Both the position numbers and the translations under genes were made by a program. A stretch of DNA of 64,000 bases, from contig NZ_CP041186.1 of the NCBI RefSeq assembly GCF_006517175.1, forward strand, positions 2,321,001 through 2,385,000, written 5' to 3'. The notes below the pieces were generated by a model that saw nothing but the letters and a program-made list of their open reading frames with translations, was not told the DNA's origin and did no database searches. Shown one piece after another: positions 40,205 through 49,618 of the stretch; within the stretch, counting starts at the first letter, position 1, and every line of letters begins with the position of its first letter. Origin of the DNA: Persicimonas caeni. GTDB taxonomy: Bacteria > Myxococcota_A > Bradymonadia > Bradymonadales > Bradymonadaceae.

Positions 40205-40378
40205 AGTCGAACTACTGCCTCGAAGTTCAGTCAGGCTCGCGAAACGATGCGCACCGAAAGGAGCCTGCAGATGCAATACACGCCGGGCGGCGGTGATGAT
40301 GTACGTACAACGAAGCTATAATGCATAAAAACCGTGTAAAGTCACAGTGTCTTACAGTTCTGATAATTCGTCGAATTT

Positions 40379-42490
40379 TCAGGCCACCGGCGCCCACCCC
40401 TCGCCCGCGTCTGCGGCCAGGTGAGCCGACAGCGCGTCACACAGCTTGGCCGGCGAGATCGGCTTGCGCAGAATCTCGTCGGCCTGGCGGCTCGACGGGC
40501 CCAGACCGCGCCCCTCGGCGTAGCCGGTCAGCAAGAATACCGGCATCTCGGGCGCCTGCTCTTTGAGCGTGTCGAGCAACTCGAGGCCATCCATCGCCGG
40601 CATGATCACGTCCGAGACCACCGCCGCGATCTGGGAGTCGTGCCGCCTCCACATGTCGAGCGCCTCGCGGCCGTTGGCCGCCGTCAGCGTGCGATAGCCG
40701 CCGCGCTCGAGCCCGCGCACCAGGCTGCGGCGCACCAGCGCGTTGTCGTCGACCAACAAGATCGTGGCACGCTGCTCGCTGCGAGCCTGCGCGCCCTCCA
40801 GCTCGGAGAACTCCAGGTCGCGTTGGTCCTCGGTCGCCTCGGGCAGCCAGATCGTAAACGCGCTGCCCTTACCCGGGGTGCTGTCGACGTCGACGTAGCC
40901 GCCGCTCTGGGTGACGATGCCGTGCACGGTCGCCAGGCCGAGGCCGGTCCCCTTGCCGTCCTCCTTGGTGGTGTAAAACGGCTCGAAGATGCGCTCGATG
41001 TCGTCGGGCTCGATGCCCACGCCGTCGTCGCGTATCGAAATGACGCCGTATCCTCCCGCGGGCCGCGACCCGGACACGCCCGCGCCAAGCGTCTCGTGGC
41101 GGGTGTGGATCTCGATGCGTCCGCCCCCCTCGACGGCGTCGCGAGCGTTGAGCACCAGGTTCATGATCACCTGCTCGAGCTGGCCCGAGTCGACGAAGAC
41201 CTCCAGGTCGCCGGCGTCGAGTTGGATGTCGAGGTCGATGGGCGCGTCGATGACGCGACGACACAGCTTGCCGGTGCGCGACAAGACGCTGTCGAGGTGG
41301 ACCACGCGCGACTCGAGCACCTGCTGACGGCTGAAGGCGAGCAGCTGGCGGGTCAACGCAGCCGACTGCTCGGCCGCCTCGCGAATATCGAGGGCGTCGT
41401 CGCGGCGGGGATCGTCGGCGTCTAGATCTTCGAGCAGGAAGCTCGAGCACGACGAGATCACGCTGAGCAGGTTGTTGAAGTCGTGGGCGATGCTGCCGGC
41501 CAGACGCCCCAGGGACTCCATCTTCTGGGCGCGCCAAAGCTGCTGGCGCGTGGCGTCGAGTTCGCGCTTGGCGCGCCGCTGCTCGGTGTGGTCGCGCACG
41601 ATCGCCTGGACGACTCGGCTATCGCCCAAGTCGACCTGGCTCGACGAGACTTCCACGAACGACTCGTTGCCCTCGCCGTCGACCAACGTCATCTCGAAGA
41701 TGACCGCCTCGCCACGCAGGCGCTTCTCCCAATTCTCGTAGGCGACGTTCAGGTCACGGGGGTGGACGAACGCCGGCCAGTGCGTGCCGCAGATCTCTTC
41801 GTAGGGGCGGGCGAACAACTCCACGGCGCGGCTGTTGCAGTCGATGATGTGGCCGTCGAGATCGAAGATGACGATCCCGTCGTTGGAGTTTTCGAAGAGC
41901 AGGTTGTACTTGAGTTGGGCGTTGGTCAGCTCTTGTCCGGCGGCCTTGTGGCGCTGCTCGTACAGCGTGGCGCGCCGAGCCAGGCGCCGCTGCTCGAGCA
42001 CCTCCTCGGTCACGTCGCTCGTCAGCCCGGCCACGAAGTCGGGGCCGTCTCGGTTTTCGACCAGAAACGCGCTGGCGCGCAGCCACTTGCGGACCTCGCC
42101 GTCGTCGTCGACGAACCGGAAGTTGAACGAGCGACTCCCGTCGGCCGGCATCTGCGAGAACGCGTCGAGCAACTCTTGGCGCTCGTCGGGATGGACATGC
42201 TCGGACCAGGCGGCCGGGTTTTCGAGCAACTCCTCGCGTGAGATCTCCCAGATATTTTCGAGCCCGGGGCTCGCGTAGATCGTCTCGCTCAGATCCTGGG
42301 TAAAGATCCAGAGCACGTCGGGGATATGCGCCGTGAACCGGTCGAGCACGGCGCTGAACGCGCGAATCTCGGAGCGCTGCCTGGCGAGTTGGTTCTCGGC
42401 ACGATCGATGCGGCGCAGCGAGTCGCGCAGGCGTTGGAGTTGCTCTTCGTGCTCGAGGGGAAGCGACCGGTTCTGGGACTCGTCCTGCAT
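40379..42490 (-). CDS. PAS-PAS hybrid histidine kinase with C-terminal receiver (paralogue of the neighbour)
   Basis: 703 aa. It matches the neighbouring kinase in both PAS domains, kinase core and receiver but lacks the GAF domain. PAS 1 is DVLWIFTQDLSETIYASPGLE; PAS 2 is DGIVIFDLDGHIIDCNSRAV; the H-box is GSIAHDFNN (His336). ATPase motifs are NLVLNARDAV and KGTGLGLATVHG; the receiver motif is VVSDVIMPAMDG. A 110-bp stretch (41145-41254) is identical at DNA level to 38391-38500 of the neighbour. It is divergent from the M16 peptidase gene and separated from the other kinase by 174 bp that show no gene. Confidence 0.93.
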   Translation of the reverse strand: MQDESQNRSLPLEHEEQLQRLRDSLRRIDRAENQLARQRSEIRAFSAVLDRFTAHIPDVLWIFTQDLSETIYASPGLENIWEISREELLENPAAWSEHVHPDERQELLDAFSQMPADGSRSFNFRFVDDDGEVRKWLRASAFLVENRDGPDFVAGLTSDVTEEVLEQRRLARRATLYEQRHKAAGQELTNAQLKYNLLFENSNDGIVIFDLDGHIIDCNSRAVELFARPYEEICGTHWPAFVHPRDLNVAYENWEKRLRGEAVIFEMTLVDGEGNESFVEVSSSQVDLGDSRVVQAIVRDHTEQRRAKRELDATRQQLWRAQKMESLGRLAGSIAHDFNNLLSVISSCSSFLLEDLDADDPRRDDALDIREAAEQSAALTRQLLAFSRQQVLESRVVHLDSVLSRTGKLCRRVIDAPIDLDIQLDAGDLEVFVDSGQLEQVIMNLVLNARDAVEGGGRIEIHTRHETLGAGVSGSRPAGGYGVISIRDDGVGIEPDDIERIFEPFYTTKEDGKGTGLGLATVHGIVTQSGGYVDVDSTPGKGSAFTIWLPEATEDQRDLEFSELEGAQARSEQRATILLVDDNALVRRSLVRGLERGGYRTLTAANGREALDMWRRHDSQIAAVVSDVIMPAMDGLELLDTLKEQAPEMPVFLLTGYAEGRGLGPSSRQADEILRKPISPAKLCDALSAHLAADAGEGWAPVA

Positions 42491-42695
42491 ACTGCAACCT
42501 ATGTGGGAGGGGGGCCAGTTATTGGATGCAGCTCGTGCAACGGGCGTAGCAAATAAATCTCGCGCGCCCTGTACCGTTTAGACAGCCCGACCTCGGCACC
42601 GGCCTTGCCCACGAAATAGTTTCACCCTAGAAGTTGCTTATCGACTGTGGCCCCAACGGCCCTCCATGCACCCATCAGCAGTAAGAGTGACCAAG

Positions 42696-45542
42696 ATGAC
42701 CCCATATAAGTTGTCCGCCGCCGCCATCGCCGCGGCTCTGCTCACCTCGACCAGCATGGGCTGCGCCGGCTCGAGCGCGGCGACCAGCTCGCCCGCGCAG
42801 GACGCTGCCCCCAAGGAAGCTTCGGCCGACGAGGCCTCCCAGCAGGAGGCCCAGGCCGACCAGACGCTTCCCGAGGTGGAGATTCCCTACGAGAAGTTCA
42901 CCCTCGACAACGGCCTGACGGTGCTCGTCCATCAGGACAAAAAAGCGCCGGTGGTCGCCGTCAACGTCTGGTACCACGTCGGCTCCAAGGACGAGAAACC
43001 GGGCAAGACCGGCTTTGCGCACCTCTTCGAGCACCTGATGTTCCAGGGCTCGGAGAACTACAAGGGCGAGTATTTCGAGCCGCTCGAGAAGGCCGGCGCC
43101 ACCGACATGAACGGCACGACCAACCGCGACCGCACCAACTACTTCCAGACGGTGCCCAAGAGCGCGCTCGACGTGGCGTTGTGGATGGAGTCCGACCGCA
43201 TGGGCCACTTCCAGGGCGCCATCTCCCAGGAGCGCCTCGACGAACAGCGCGGCGTGGTCCAAAACGAGAAGCGCCAGGGCGAAAACCGCCCGTACGGCAA
43301 AGCGTGGCGGATGATCCCCGAGAACACCTACCCGCAGGGCCACCCGTACTCGTGGTCGACCATCGGCAGCATGGAGGACCTCGACGCCGCCTCGCTCGAG
43401 GACGTCAAGTCGTGGTTCGATGAGTATTACGGCGCCTCGAACGCGGTGCTGACGCTCGCCGGCGACATCAGCGTCGAGGAGGCCAAGGAGAAGGCCGAGA
43501 AGTTCTTCGGCCACATCCCCGCCGGCCCGGCCGTGCCGCATCGCGGCCCTTGGATCGCCAAGATGGACGAGCGCAAGGAGCTCGACACCTACGACCAGGT
43601 GCCGCAGGCTCGCGCCTACTACGTCTACAACGTGCCGCAATACGGCTCGGAGACCACCGAGCACCTGCGCCTGGCCGCCGACCTTTTGGGCGACGGCAAG
43701 AACTCGCGCCTCTACAAGCGCCTGGTCTACGAAGACCAGATCGCCACCGACGTCTTCGTGTGGCTGTGGGAGGGCGAGATCGGCTCGCAGATCTTGATGG
43801 GCGCCGACGCGCGACCCGGCGTCGAGCTGGCCAAGGTCGAGAAGGCCCTCGAAGAAGAGGTCGCCCGCTTCGCCAAGGAGGGGCCGACCGAAGAGGAGCT
43901 CGCCCGCGTCAAGATGTCGAATTTCGCCGAGACCGTCTCCGGCCTCGAGAAGGTCGGCGGCTTTGGCGGCAAGAGCGACCGACTGGCCCGCGGCGAAGTC
44001 TTCTTGAGCGACCCGGGCGCCTTCGAGAAGTTGCTCGACGTGCAACGCGACGCCACGGTCGAGCAGGTGCGTGAGGCGACCGCCGAGTGGATGGGCGACG
44101 GCGTCTTCGTGTTGCGCGTCTATCCCGATCCGAACCACAAGGCTGCTGCCAAAAAGAGCGCGGCCGATCGCAGCAAGGTCCCCGAGCCGGGCCAAGCGCC
44201 CAAGCTCGACCTGCCCGACCTGCAGCGCGCAAAGATGTCGAACGGCGTCGAGGTCGTGTTGGCCGAGCGCCACGACGTGCCGATGGTGCGCCTGCGCCTG
44301 ATGGCCGACGGCGGCTACGCGGCCGACCCCAAGGACAAGCTGGGCGTGGCCAAGCTGACGATGGACGTGCTCGACGAGGGCACCGAGAACCACAGCTCGC
44401 TGGAGCTGGCCGCCGAGCTCGAGAAGCTGGGCGCCGGCCTGTCGAGCGGCTCGAGCCTGGAGACGGCGTATGTGAGCATGCGCGCCATGACGACCACGCT
44501 CGACCCGGCGCTCGACCTGTTCGCCGACGTGGTGCTGCGACCGGCGTTTGCCGACGAGGAGATCGCGCGGCGCAAAAAGCAGCTCTTGGCCAGCATCGAC
44601 CAGGAGACGGCCCGGCCGCGCACCCGCGCGCTTCGCCTGCTCGGCCCGCTCGTCTACGGTGACGCGCACCCTTACGGCGTGCCGCTGACGGGCTCGGGCA
44701 CCAAGGCGTCGGTCGAGGCGCTCGAACGCGACGACCTCGTCGCCTACCACGCGCGCCAGTTGCGCCCCGAGAACGCGACCATTCTGGTCGTCGGGGACAC
44801 GACGATGGAGCAGATCAAGCCCAAGCTCGAAGAGCGCTTCGGCAAGTGGAAGGCCGCCGAGGCGAAGGCGCAGGTCCAGAACGGTCAGATTGCCAAGCAC
44901 GACAAGGTGCGCGTCTTCCTCATCGACAAGCCGGGCGCCGAGCAGTCGCTCATCGCCACCGGCAACGCCTTCGACGAGCGCAGCGGTGTCGACCAGCTCG
45001 CCGTCGAGGCGATGAACACGGTCATCGGCGGGGCGTTCAGCTCGCGGCTGAACATGAACCTGCGCGAGGACAAGCACTGGTCGTACGGCGCGCGCTCGTT
45101 CGTCTACGAGACCAAGGGCAAGCAGCTCTTCGGCGCCTGGGCGGGTGTGCAGTCCGACAAGACGAGCGAGTCGATGGTCGAGATCAAAAAGGAGCTCGAC
45201 GCCTACCTGGGCGACAAGCCGATCACCGAGGCCGAGCTGGCCAAGACCAAGCAGAACAAGACCCGCAAGCTGCCCGGCCGCAACGAGACGACCGGCCGAC
45301 TGCTCGGAAGCGTCGCCGAGATCGTCAAGTTCGAGCTCCCCGACGAGTACTGGGACACCTACACCGACCGCATGAACGAGTTGACCGTCGAGGGGGTTCG
45401 CAAGACCGCCGGCGAAGTCATCGCCCCCGAGCGTATGACCTGGATCGTCATCGGCGACCTCGACAAAATCGAGGAGAAGGTGCGCGCGCTCGAATTCGGC
45501 GAGGTGATCGTGCTCGACGAGGAGGGCAAGCCGGTCAATTGA
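42696..45542 (+). CDS. M16-family metallopeptidase lipoprotein, two fused halves
   Basis: 948 aa from the ATG at 42696 (MTPYKLSAAAIAAALLTSTSMGC, lipobox Cys23), preferred over the ATG at 42666. The first M16 half carries the inverted zinc motif HLFEH (109-113) and a downstream Glu region (NEKRQGENRPYG). The second half (about 510-948) has the fold but no HxxEH (GVAKLTMDVLDEG), so it is the inactive clamp half. This matches pitrilysin-like proteases acting on small peptides or misfolded proteins in the periplasm or outer membrane. The start of the mature protein is a Ser/Ala/Glu-rich linker. Confidence 0.93.
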   Translation: MTPYKLSAAAIAAALLTSTSMGCAGSSAATSSPAQDAAPKEASADEASQQEAQADQTLPEVEIPYEKFTLDNGLTVLVHQDKKAPVVAVNVWYHVGSKDEKPGKTGFAHLFEHLMFQGSENYKGEYFEPLEKAGATDMNGTTNRDRTNYFQTVPKSALDVALWMESDRMGHFQGAISQERLDEQRGVVQNEKRQGENRPYGKAWRMIPENTYPQGHPYSWSTIGSMEDLDAASLEDVKSWFDEYYGASNAVLTLAGDISVEEAKEKAEKFFGHIPAGPAVPHRGPWIAKMDERKELDTYDQVPQARAYYVYNVPQYGSETTEHLRLAADLLGDGKNSRLYKRLVYEDQIATDVFVWLWEGEIGSQILMGADARPGVELAKVEKALEEEVARFAKEGPTEEELARVKMSNFAETVSGLEKVGGFGGKSDRLARGEVFLSDPGAFEKLLDVQRDATVEQVREATAEWMGDGVFVLRVYPDPNHKAAAKKSAADRSKVPEPGQAPKLDLPDLQRAKMSNGVEVVLAERHDVPMVRLRLMADGGYAADPKDKLGVAKLTMDVLDEGTENHSSLELAAELEKLGAGLSSGSSLETAYVSMRAMTTTLDPALDLFADVVLRPAFADEEIARRKKQLLASIDQETARPRTRALRLLGPLVYGDAHPYGVPLTGSGTKASVEALERDDLVAYHARQLRPENATILVVGDTTMEQIKPKLEERFGKWKAAEAKAQVQNGQIAKHDKVRVFLIDKPGAEQSLIATGNAFDERSGVDQLAVEAMNTVIGGAFSSRLNMNLREDKHWSYGARSFVYETKGKQLFGAWAGVQSDKTSESMVEIKKELDAYLGDKPITEAELAKTKQNKTRKLPGRNETTGRLLGSVAEIVKFELPDEYWDTYTDRMNELTVEGVRKTAGEVIAPERMTWIVIGDLDKIEEKVRALEFGEVIVLDEEGKPVN

Positions 45543-45566
45543 AGCCGGTCAATTGAAGCCGGCTGA
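45529..45566. repeat. 14-bp tandem repeat spanning the M16 stop codon
   Basis: AGCCGGTCAATTGA occurs at 45529-45542 and 45543-45556, with a partial third (AGCCGGCTGA) at 45557-45566. The first copy contains the gene's TGA. Confidence 0.85.
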
Positions 45567-45712
45567 CTAAGGCGACGACGATTGTGAAGAAAAATTTGTG
45601 CCCGGACTTTTGCCTGTTACCCTTGGGCGACAGACGCGCTCGGCTTTGTAGTGCATTCACGGATGAATGCGGTCAGCGCGTCGGATGACCCCAGATTCCA
45701 CGGAGAGGAAGT

Positions 45713-46123
45713 ATGGAAGCAGTCATGAGTAACGATCGTCGTCGTCGTCGCAGCGAGAAGACCCACGAAGCGGTGTACTACCAGCTCGACCACGTCCGTC
45801 AGAAGCACGGGCTGGGTTTCCTGGTCCTGGCCAACGACGAAGGCGTCTTCGTCGCCGGCGCCGGCGAGAAGGACCGCGACGAGGTCTTCGCGGCCTATGC
45901 TGCCGAGATGGCGCAAGCCGACTCCGCCTACCGCCAGAAGCTCGAAGCCGAACTGCACGAGTACCTCTTCGGCCCCGACGCCGACACGGTCGTCGACGTA
46001 CGCAGCTTCAAGATCGATGATATGCCGATGTACCTGTGCGCCGCGGGCGCTGCGTCGAGCAGCTCCGACGACGCGCTCGAGCACACCATCAACGGCGTGC
46101 AGCGGATCTTCCGCACCACCTGA
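45713..46123 (+). CDS. Small cytoplasmic protein, possibly roadblock/LC7-like
   Basis: 136 aa with a clear GGAGAGG site 5 bases before the ATG. After a basic start (SNDRRRRRSEK) comes YYQLDHVRQKHGLGFLVLANDEGVFVAG followed by a helix DEVFAAYAAEMA. It ends with strand YLCAAG and helix ALEHTINGVQRIF. The order helix, two strands with a D/N-x-x-G turn, helix, strand resembles roadblock/LC7 folds such as MglB, but similarity is only visual. It is monocistronic with a good terminator at 46182-46213. It sits beside the GYF/zinc-ribbon genes, the type that meets MglA/MglB in Myxococcus (context only). Confidence 0.65.
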   Translation: MEAVMSNDRRRRRSEKTHEAVYYQLDHVRQKHGLGFLVLANDEGVFVAGAGEKDRDEVFAAYAAEMAQADSAYRQKLEAELHEYLFGPDADTVVDVRSFKIDDMPMYLCAAGAASSSSDDALEHTINGVQRIFRTT

Positions 46124-46181
46124 AATATCTAAAAGAAGTCGCGTCACCGAACTCTAGCCGACGATCGGAGCGACGCGAGAG

Positions 46182-46213
46182 AGGCGCTGGGGCTACTGTC
46201 CCAGCGCCTTTTT
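46182..46213 (+). terminator. Intrinsic terminator after the small gene
   Basis: AGGCGCTGGG and CCCAGCGCCT (46182-46191, 46200-46209) pair across 8 bases and end in TTTTT. The hairpin overlaps the last codons of the convergent zinc-ribbon gene. Confidence 0.85.
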
Positions 46214-47722
46214 GAGTTTGTCGGCTTGGTAGCTGGCGATGGAAGCCTTCGAACCGCCCGGAAAGCGGCTCAGGTAGTTCTGGTAGGCGTCGAGCGCAGC
46301 CTGGTGATTCCCCTGCTCGCGCTCGGCCTTGCCCAGCCCGATATAGGCGTCGCCGTAGCTGGGGTTGTAGTTGAGGGCCTTGCGAAATTGGGCGCTGGCG
46401 GCAGCCGGGCTGCCCAGGGCGAGCAGCGACCAACCCAGGCCGGTGATCGCCTCGACGTTGTTGCGCTCCTCTTCGAGCACCGCGTGAAATTTCTGGCGGG
46501 CTCGGCGCGGATGTCCCGCCTCCAGGTAGCGCTTGGCCTTGGCCAACAACTCCTCGGCGTCGGGCTCTTCGGCAGCCTTGACCGCCGCCTCGATCGCCAC
46601 GGCGACGCTCTCTTCGAGCTTGGGACCTGCGGCCGCGATCCCGGCGGCGAGGTGCTTGGCGTTCTCCTTCTGCGCGCTGTCCAGCGCGTTGGCCACGGCC
46701 CCGTCGATGCGCTCGCGCGGAGACGCCTCTTTCTTTTCGGGCTCGCGCTCCTCGTCGGCCTGCTCGGCCTCGGCGATGTCGACGACCTCGGACTCGGCCT
46801 GCGTCGGCAGGTATTCGTCGATCAAGTCGGGGCGAGCGAAATAAACGGCGGCACCTCCGCCAGCCACCACGAGCAGCATCACCGCGACCACGATGGGCCA
46901 ACGACTCTTTTGAGGCTCGTAGTCGACCGCGTCATGGCGCCCCGTACCTTCGAGTTCACCGAGAGACGAGCCTTCACCAAAGCTCCACTCGTCGTCCTCT
47001 TCGAGGTCGTCGCTCGCCGAGCCGAACGCGCCGGTCTGCAGGCGTACCTGTGGCTGAGGAGCGCTTGGCTGCGGGGCGCTCGGCTGCGGGGCACGCGGTT
47101 GCTGGGGAGCAGCCTGCGCGGTGGCCTCACCCGAGGCGTTCCGCTGGGGTGCGGGGGTCTGTGAGCGAGGCGGATCGGTCGGGCTTGGTGACGGCTCGGA
47201 GCGCGAAGGTTGGGAGCGTTCCGGGCCCGCAGGCCCGCCCTCGGCGCCGCGTTTGGGCGCCTCGAGTCCGAACTGCTGGGAAGTCTTGACCTTGGAGCGA
47301 AAATCCGGCTCGGACGCAGGCTCGGGAGCGCTCGGCAGTTGCTGCTCGGCGCCACGCCGTTCGGCTGCGTGCGAGGCGCTGATGCTCGAGATGCTCTCGA
47401 CGGCCTGAAAAATCGGCATGAACTCGCCGATGTCGGCCAGGCGCTTCCACTTTTTGCCGGTGCGCGAGACCTGGTCGGCCTTGGTGACCTTGCCCTGCAA
47501 GATCCACTGGTGCAGCTCGTCGAAGCTCGAAAAGTAGAGGATATCGCCGCTGGTCGTGTTCTTGACCATCCAGCGGCGCTGGTTTTCCTGGCTCAACGCT
47601 GCGTGGGTCTGCAGCCGAAAGACATGCTCGCACTGACTGCACTTGAGCGTCGCGGCGCCGCCACGAAGCTGACGTGCGTCGATCTCGTACAGCGTGTCAC
47701 ACTGTGGACAGCGAACGTCCAT
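46193..47722 (-). CDS. Zinc-ribbon/GYF-like/TM/TPR membrane protein (AgmX/GltJ-like cytoplasmic part)
   Basis: 509 aa from the ATG at 47722. Residues 1-37 are an MJ0042-type zinc ribbon (CPQC...CSQC). A GYF_2-like domain follows directly (about 50-110; RRWMVKNTTSGDILYFSSFDELHQWI). A long Pro/Ser/Gln-rich disordered region comes next. One membrane helix (WPIVVAVMLLVVAGGGAAVYF) leads to a predicted periplasmic C-terminal part with TPR helices (AEELLAKAKRYLEAGHPRRA and SYGDAYIGLGKAEREQG). Myxococcus GltJ/AgmX has the same zinc ribbon, GYF and TM order. It is the downstream member of a tandem pair. Confidence 0.86.
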   Translation of the reverse strand: MDVRCPQCDTLYEIDARQLRGGAATLKCSQCEHVFRLQTHAALSQENQRRWMVKNTTSGDILYFSSFDELHQWILQGKVTKADQVSRTGKKWKRLADIGEFMPIFQAVESISSISASHAAERRGAEQQLPSAPEPASEPDFRSKVKTSQQFGLEAPKRGAEGGPAGPERSQPSRSEPSPSPTDPPRSQTPAPQRNASGEATAQAAPQQPRAPQPSAPQPSAPQPQVRLQTGAFGSASDDLEEDDEWSFGEGSSLGELEGTGRHDAVDYEPQKSRWPIVVAVMLLVVAGGGAAVYFARPDLIDEYLPTQAESEVVDIAEAEQADEEREPEKKEASPRERIDGAVANALDSAQKENAKHLAAGIAAAGPKLEESVAVAIEAAVKAAEEPDAEELLAKAKRYLEAGHPRRARQKFHAVLEEERNNVEAITGLGWSLLALGSPAAASAQFRKALNYNPSYGDAYIGLGKAEREQGNHQAALDAYQNYLSRFPGGSKASIASYQADKLKKALGQ

Positions 47723-47797
47723 GGTAGGTGTTTCCAATGGGGGCCCGGAGCGGCCCAGCCCGGCGCGGCGGGGCGGCCGGATGAGTCAATACGGCCG

Positions 47798-49384
47798 CTA
47801 CTCGTTACTGGCGGCTTCGCCAGCTTCATCGCCCGGATCTTCGGAGGCCGTCAACTCGGCGACTTTCTTCTTGGCCGCCTCGGCTTCTTTGTCCTGGCCC
47901 ATTTCCGCGTACACCTCGGCGAGCATCTCGTAGATCTCGACGCGCTCGGGAGTGAGCAACTTGGCGTTTTGCAGCTTCTCGGCGGCCGTCTGCAGTCGGT
48001 TGTTCTTGACGGCGCGCTCGGCATCGTCGATGAGCCGGTTGACCTCTTTGACCAGCTTGGGATTGGGGCCGCTCTCCTCCTGGGCGACCTCCTCTTGCTG
48101 GGCCTCGTTTGCCGGCGCAGCTTGCTCCTGGGGAGCCGGCTTCTGGGCCTGCTCTTCGGGCTGAGTCGACTTCATCCCCAGCACTTCGCCCTTGATGTCG
48201 TAGATGCCGAACATCTGGACGCTGAGGCCGCCGGCGACAAGGAGCAGCACCAACACCACGCCCCACAAGAGCACGTTCCATTTACCGTCACGCGACGGCG
48301 GACGGTACTCCTTGGGCTTGATCTTTTTGCCGGGCGGCTCCGACGAGGGCGACGGCACAGGCGCCGACGGCGCCGGAGTCTGGCTCGCCAGCGAGTTGCC
48401 GGGCATGCCCGCGGCGCCGGCGCCCGGGCCACTGGGCGGCTGCTGCGGCGCCGGCGACGGGTTGTTTTGCTGGAACGAAGGCGGCTGCTGCGGGCCACTC
48501 TGGGCCGGGCCGCTCGAAATCTGCGGCCAAGCGCTGAGCGCGTGGAACGTGTCGCCGTCGCCCGAAAGCTCGTAACCGTCGAGGTCTTCTCGGTTCGACA
48601 GCCAGTTTTTGAGGCTCTTGGTGTCGGGAAACTCGTAGGTCAGCCCGAAGTTGGTCTTGAGCTTCCACGGCCCGTCGTGGTCGGCGTTCGGACCGGAAGG
48701 CCCGTCGGCTGCTTCGAACGGAGCGGCTTGGCCGCCTGCGTCTCGTTGGCTCTGCTGTTGACTCTGCTGCTGGCTCGGCTGTTGCGCCGGCTGGCTGGGC
48801 TGAGCAGGAGCGGGCTGCTGATTCTGTTGGGGCTGCGGTTGCGACGGCGCCTGCGGCGCGTCGGCGGGTTCGAACGGAGGCTTGGACTCGGCCGACGAAT
48901 CGTTGAAGCCGAAGTTGTCGAGCATGTCACCGGAGACGACCTCGGTGGGCGCCCCCTCGTCCATCGACGAGCCTTGGTGGCCACCGGCGTTGCCCTGCCC
49001 CATGCCCGGAAGACCGCCGTCCTCGAAGGGATTCTTCATCTCGACGGTGCCGTCGTCCGGCGCGTCGGCGCCGTTGAGAAAGTCGGGGATCGAATCGCCC
49101 GACATCACCTCGGTGGCGGCCACGCCGTCGTCTGCACCACCTTGCGGCGCGCCTCCACCCTGCTGCATCTGGTTGACCAGCTTGTTCAGATCGGGGCGGA
49201 AGGCGACCGAGGTCTTGTCCTCGAGGTCGTCGGAGGCAGGCGCGCTCGGAGCCGGGTTCTGCTCCTCGGGATAGACGATGAACTTATGCTGACATGACGG
49301 GCAGGTGATCTTACCTCCCGATGCCGGCACATTGGCATCGTTGACGCGGTACCGAGATGCACAACTGGGACACTGGACAATCAT
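47798..49384 (-). CDS. Zinc-ribbon/GYF-like/TM/TPR membrane protein, paralogue of the previous
   Basis: 528 aa. Residues 1-36 are an MJ0042 zinc ribbon (CPSC...CPSC). A long Gln/Pro-rich disordered segment (about 40-235) precedes a GYF-like domain (GPWKLKTNFGLTYEFPDTKSL). One helix follows (WNVLLWGVVLVLLLVAGGLSV), then a TPR-type C-terminus (AERAVKNNRLQTAAEKLQNAK). Order thus differs from the neighbour, where GYF sits next to the zinc ribbon. Predicted topology is N-in, C-periplasmic. The gap to the downstream paralogue is 75 bp, so they are likely cotranscribed, this gene first. Confidence 0.86.
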   Translation of the reverse strand: MIVQCPSCASRYRVNDANVPASGGKITCPSCQHKFIVYPEEQNPAPSAPASDDLEDKTSVAFRPDLNKLVNQMQQGGGAPQGGADDGVAATEVMSGDSIPDFLNGADAPDDGTVEMKNPFEDGGLPGMGQGNAGGHQGSSMDEGAPTEVVSGDMLDNFGFNDSSAESKPPFEPADAPQAPSQPQPQQNQQPAPAQPSQPAQQPSQQQSQQQSQRDAGGQAAPFEAADGPSGPNADHDGPWKLKTNFGLTYEFPDTKSLKNWLSNREDLDGYELSGDGDTFHALSAWPQISSGPAQSGPQQPPSFQQNNPSPAPQQPPSGPGAGAAGMPGNSLASQTPAPSAPVPSPSSEPPGKKIKPKEYRPPSRDGKWNVLLWGVVLVLLLVAGGLSVQMFGIYDIKGEVLGMKSTQPEEQAQKPAPQEQAAPANEAQQEEVAQEESGPNPKLVKEVNRLIDDAERAVKNNRLQTAAEKLQNAKLLTPERVEIYEMLAEVYAEMGQDKEAEAAKKKVAELTASEDPGDEAGEAASNE

Positions 49385-49618
49385 TCCGAGAGCTGCTCCG
49401 TGATGGACGTCGAGATCGTTCGGCTACCCCGCTTCAGACCGGCGACCCGAGTGATGTGAGCGTGCCGGAATGGCTTTGGAGAGTAACCGGTCGCATTAAA
49501 TCACACGTGGGGGGGTCACGCAAGAGATCACCCCTATTCAAACACGCTCAGGCGGGCATAAACGCTCCGGTTCCGGCTCCCGGCTGGTATCTCCAGCCAC
49601 CTGCGCTACGATACGTCC

